From NCBI GenBank assembly GCA_051010395.1, contig JBPCVQ010000047.1, forward strand, positions 1-5,840: a stretch of 5,840 bases of DNA, read 5' to 3'. Below are positions 5,548-5,840 of the stretch, one piece after another. Position 1 is the first letter of the stretch, and each line of letters starts with the position of its first letter. The notes below the pieces were generated by a model. The model saw only the letters and a program-made list of their open reading frames with translations, ran no database searches and was not told the DNA's origin. Both the position numbers and the translations under genes were made by a program. Source of the DNA: JANQPX01 sp051010395 (GTDB taxonomy: Bacteria; Pseudomonadota; Alphaproteobacteria; Geminicoccales; Geminicoccaceae).

Positions 5548-5580
5548 TGGCCCGGATTGACGGTTTGCGGCCAGGTTTTT
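5548..5580 (+). terminator. Candidate terminator downstream of hpnH
   Basis: TGGCC (5548-5552) pairs with GGCCA (5569-5573), followed by GG and TTTTT (5576-5580). The stem is short and the loop is 16 bases, but the T-run and the position 35 bases past the hpnH stop suit the end of the ispH-hpnH transcript. Confidence 0.35.
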
Positions 5581-5840
5581 GATGGTTGCGAGGATTGCCT
5601 TCGACAAAGACACATTGCTGAATGTCGGCAGGTACGGAAGGCTGTCCCTGCATTGCGCCGGTTTTTGCCTCCGGAAACGCTTCGAAGCCTGCGATGGCTC
5701 ATCCTCGAAATCAACGTTTTCTTAACCTTCCCCCGTTAGCCTTGGTTCCTGGTCCAGGGGGGCCTGGGGGGGCGCACGCCCACCGGAAAAAAGGGGGGGA
5801 AAGATCGGATTCCCCAGAGCGCATGGAACAAGGTCTGATC
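5581..5840. other. Gene-free 3' flank ending in G homopolymer runs
   Basis: No frame on either strand gives a convincing protein. Visible items are a 10-base palindrome GCTTCGAAGC (5679-5688), a TTAACC...TTAGCC stretch near 5724-5743, and from about 5757 runs of six, seven and seven G plus six A. The final 80 bases look unlike the rest of the window and may contain sequencing or assembly errors. Confidence 0.5.

Noticed and set aside
5428..5739. 103-residue plus-strand ORF running past hpnH
   Set aside because: It starts inside hpnH in another frame, has no Shine-Dalgarno, and its composition is unlike a folded protein.
5724..5743. TTAACC...TTAGCC as a possible CtrA box
   Set aside because: The half-sites are too far apart: ten bases lie between TTAA and TTAG, where TTAA-N7-TTAA is expected.
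5802..5809. AGATCGGA, like the start of a common sequencing adapter
   Set aside because: Only eight bases match before the sequence diverges, so chance is sufficient explanation.

Overview
The window looks like a GC-rich proteobacterial chromosome fragment, most likely from a hopanoid-making alphaproteobacterium. This rests on recognisable ispH and hpnH genes side by side, GC-rich codon use and Shine-Dalgarno starts. The assignment is inference from gene content, not from a phylogenetic marker. No rRNA, tRNA, CRISPR array, insertion sequence or phage gene was seen.

Layout from left to right: (1) the 3' part of a transketolase-family gene (+), cut by the left edge; (2) a convergent, AT-richer gene (-) for a small unrecognised membrane protein with a charged helical tail; (3) a divergent control region (about 1319-1613) holding a perfect TGTGA-N6-TCACA dyad of CRP/FNR type and two ATGAA/TTCAT palindromes; (4) a phytanoyl-CoA dioxygenase (PhyH)-family Fe(II)/2-oxoglutarate oxygenase gene (+); (5) a convergent gene (-) for a zinc-ribbon SAM methyltransferase, whose last codons encode the intrinsic terminator of the PhyH gene on the other strand; (6) a divergent gap of about 190 bases with a candidate promoter; (7) ispH and hpnH (+), 35 bases apart and probably co-transcribed; (8) about 330 bases with no convincing gene, ending in unusual G homopolymer runs.

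The clearest functional unit is ispH-hpnH. IspH makes IPP and DMAPP, the isoprenoid precursors. HpnH adds the 5'-deoxyadenosyl group to diploptene, the first step of extended (C35) hopanoid synthesis. The left half (transketolase, PhyH oxygenase, methyltransferase) has the character of accessory small-molecule or sugar modification, but the alternating strands argue against one operon and no substrate can be read from the sequence. I do not see a convincing undescribed multi-gene system. The items most worth checking are the CRP-type site with its orphan membrane gene, and the hairpins at the 3' ends of all four plus-strand genes.
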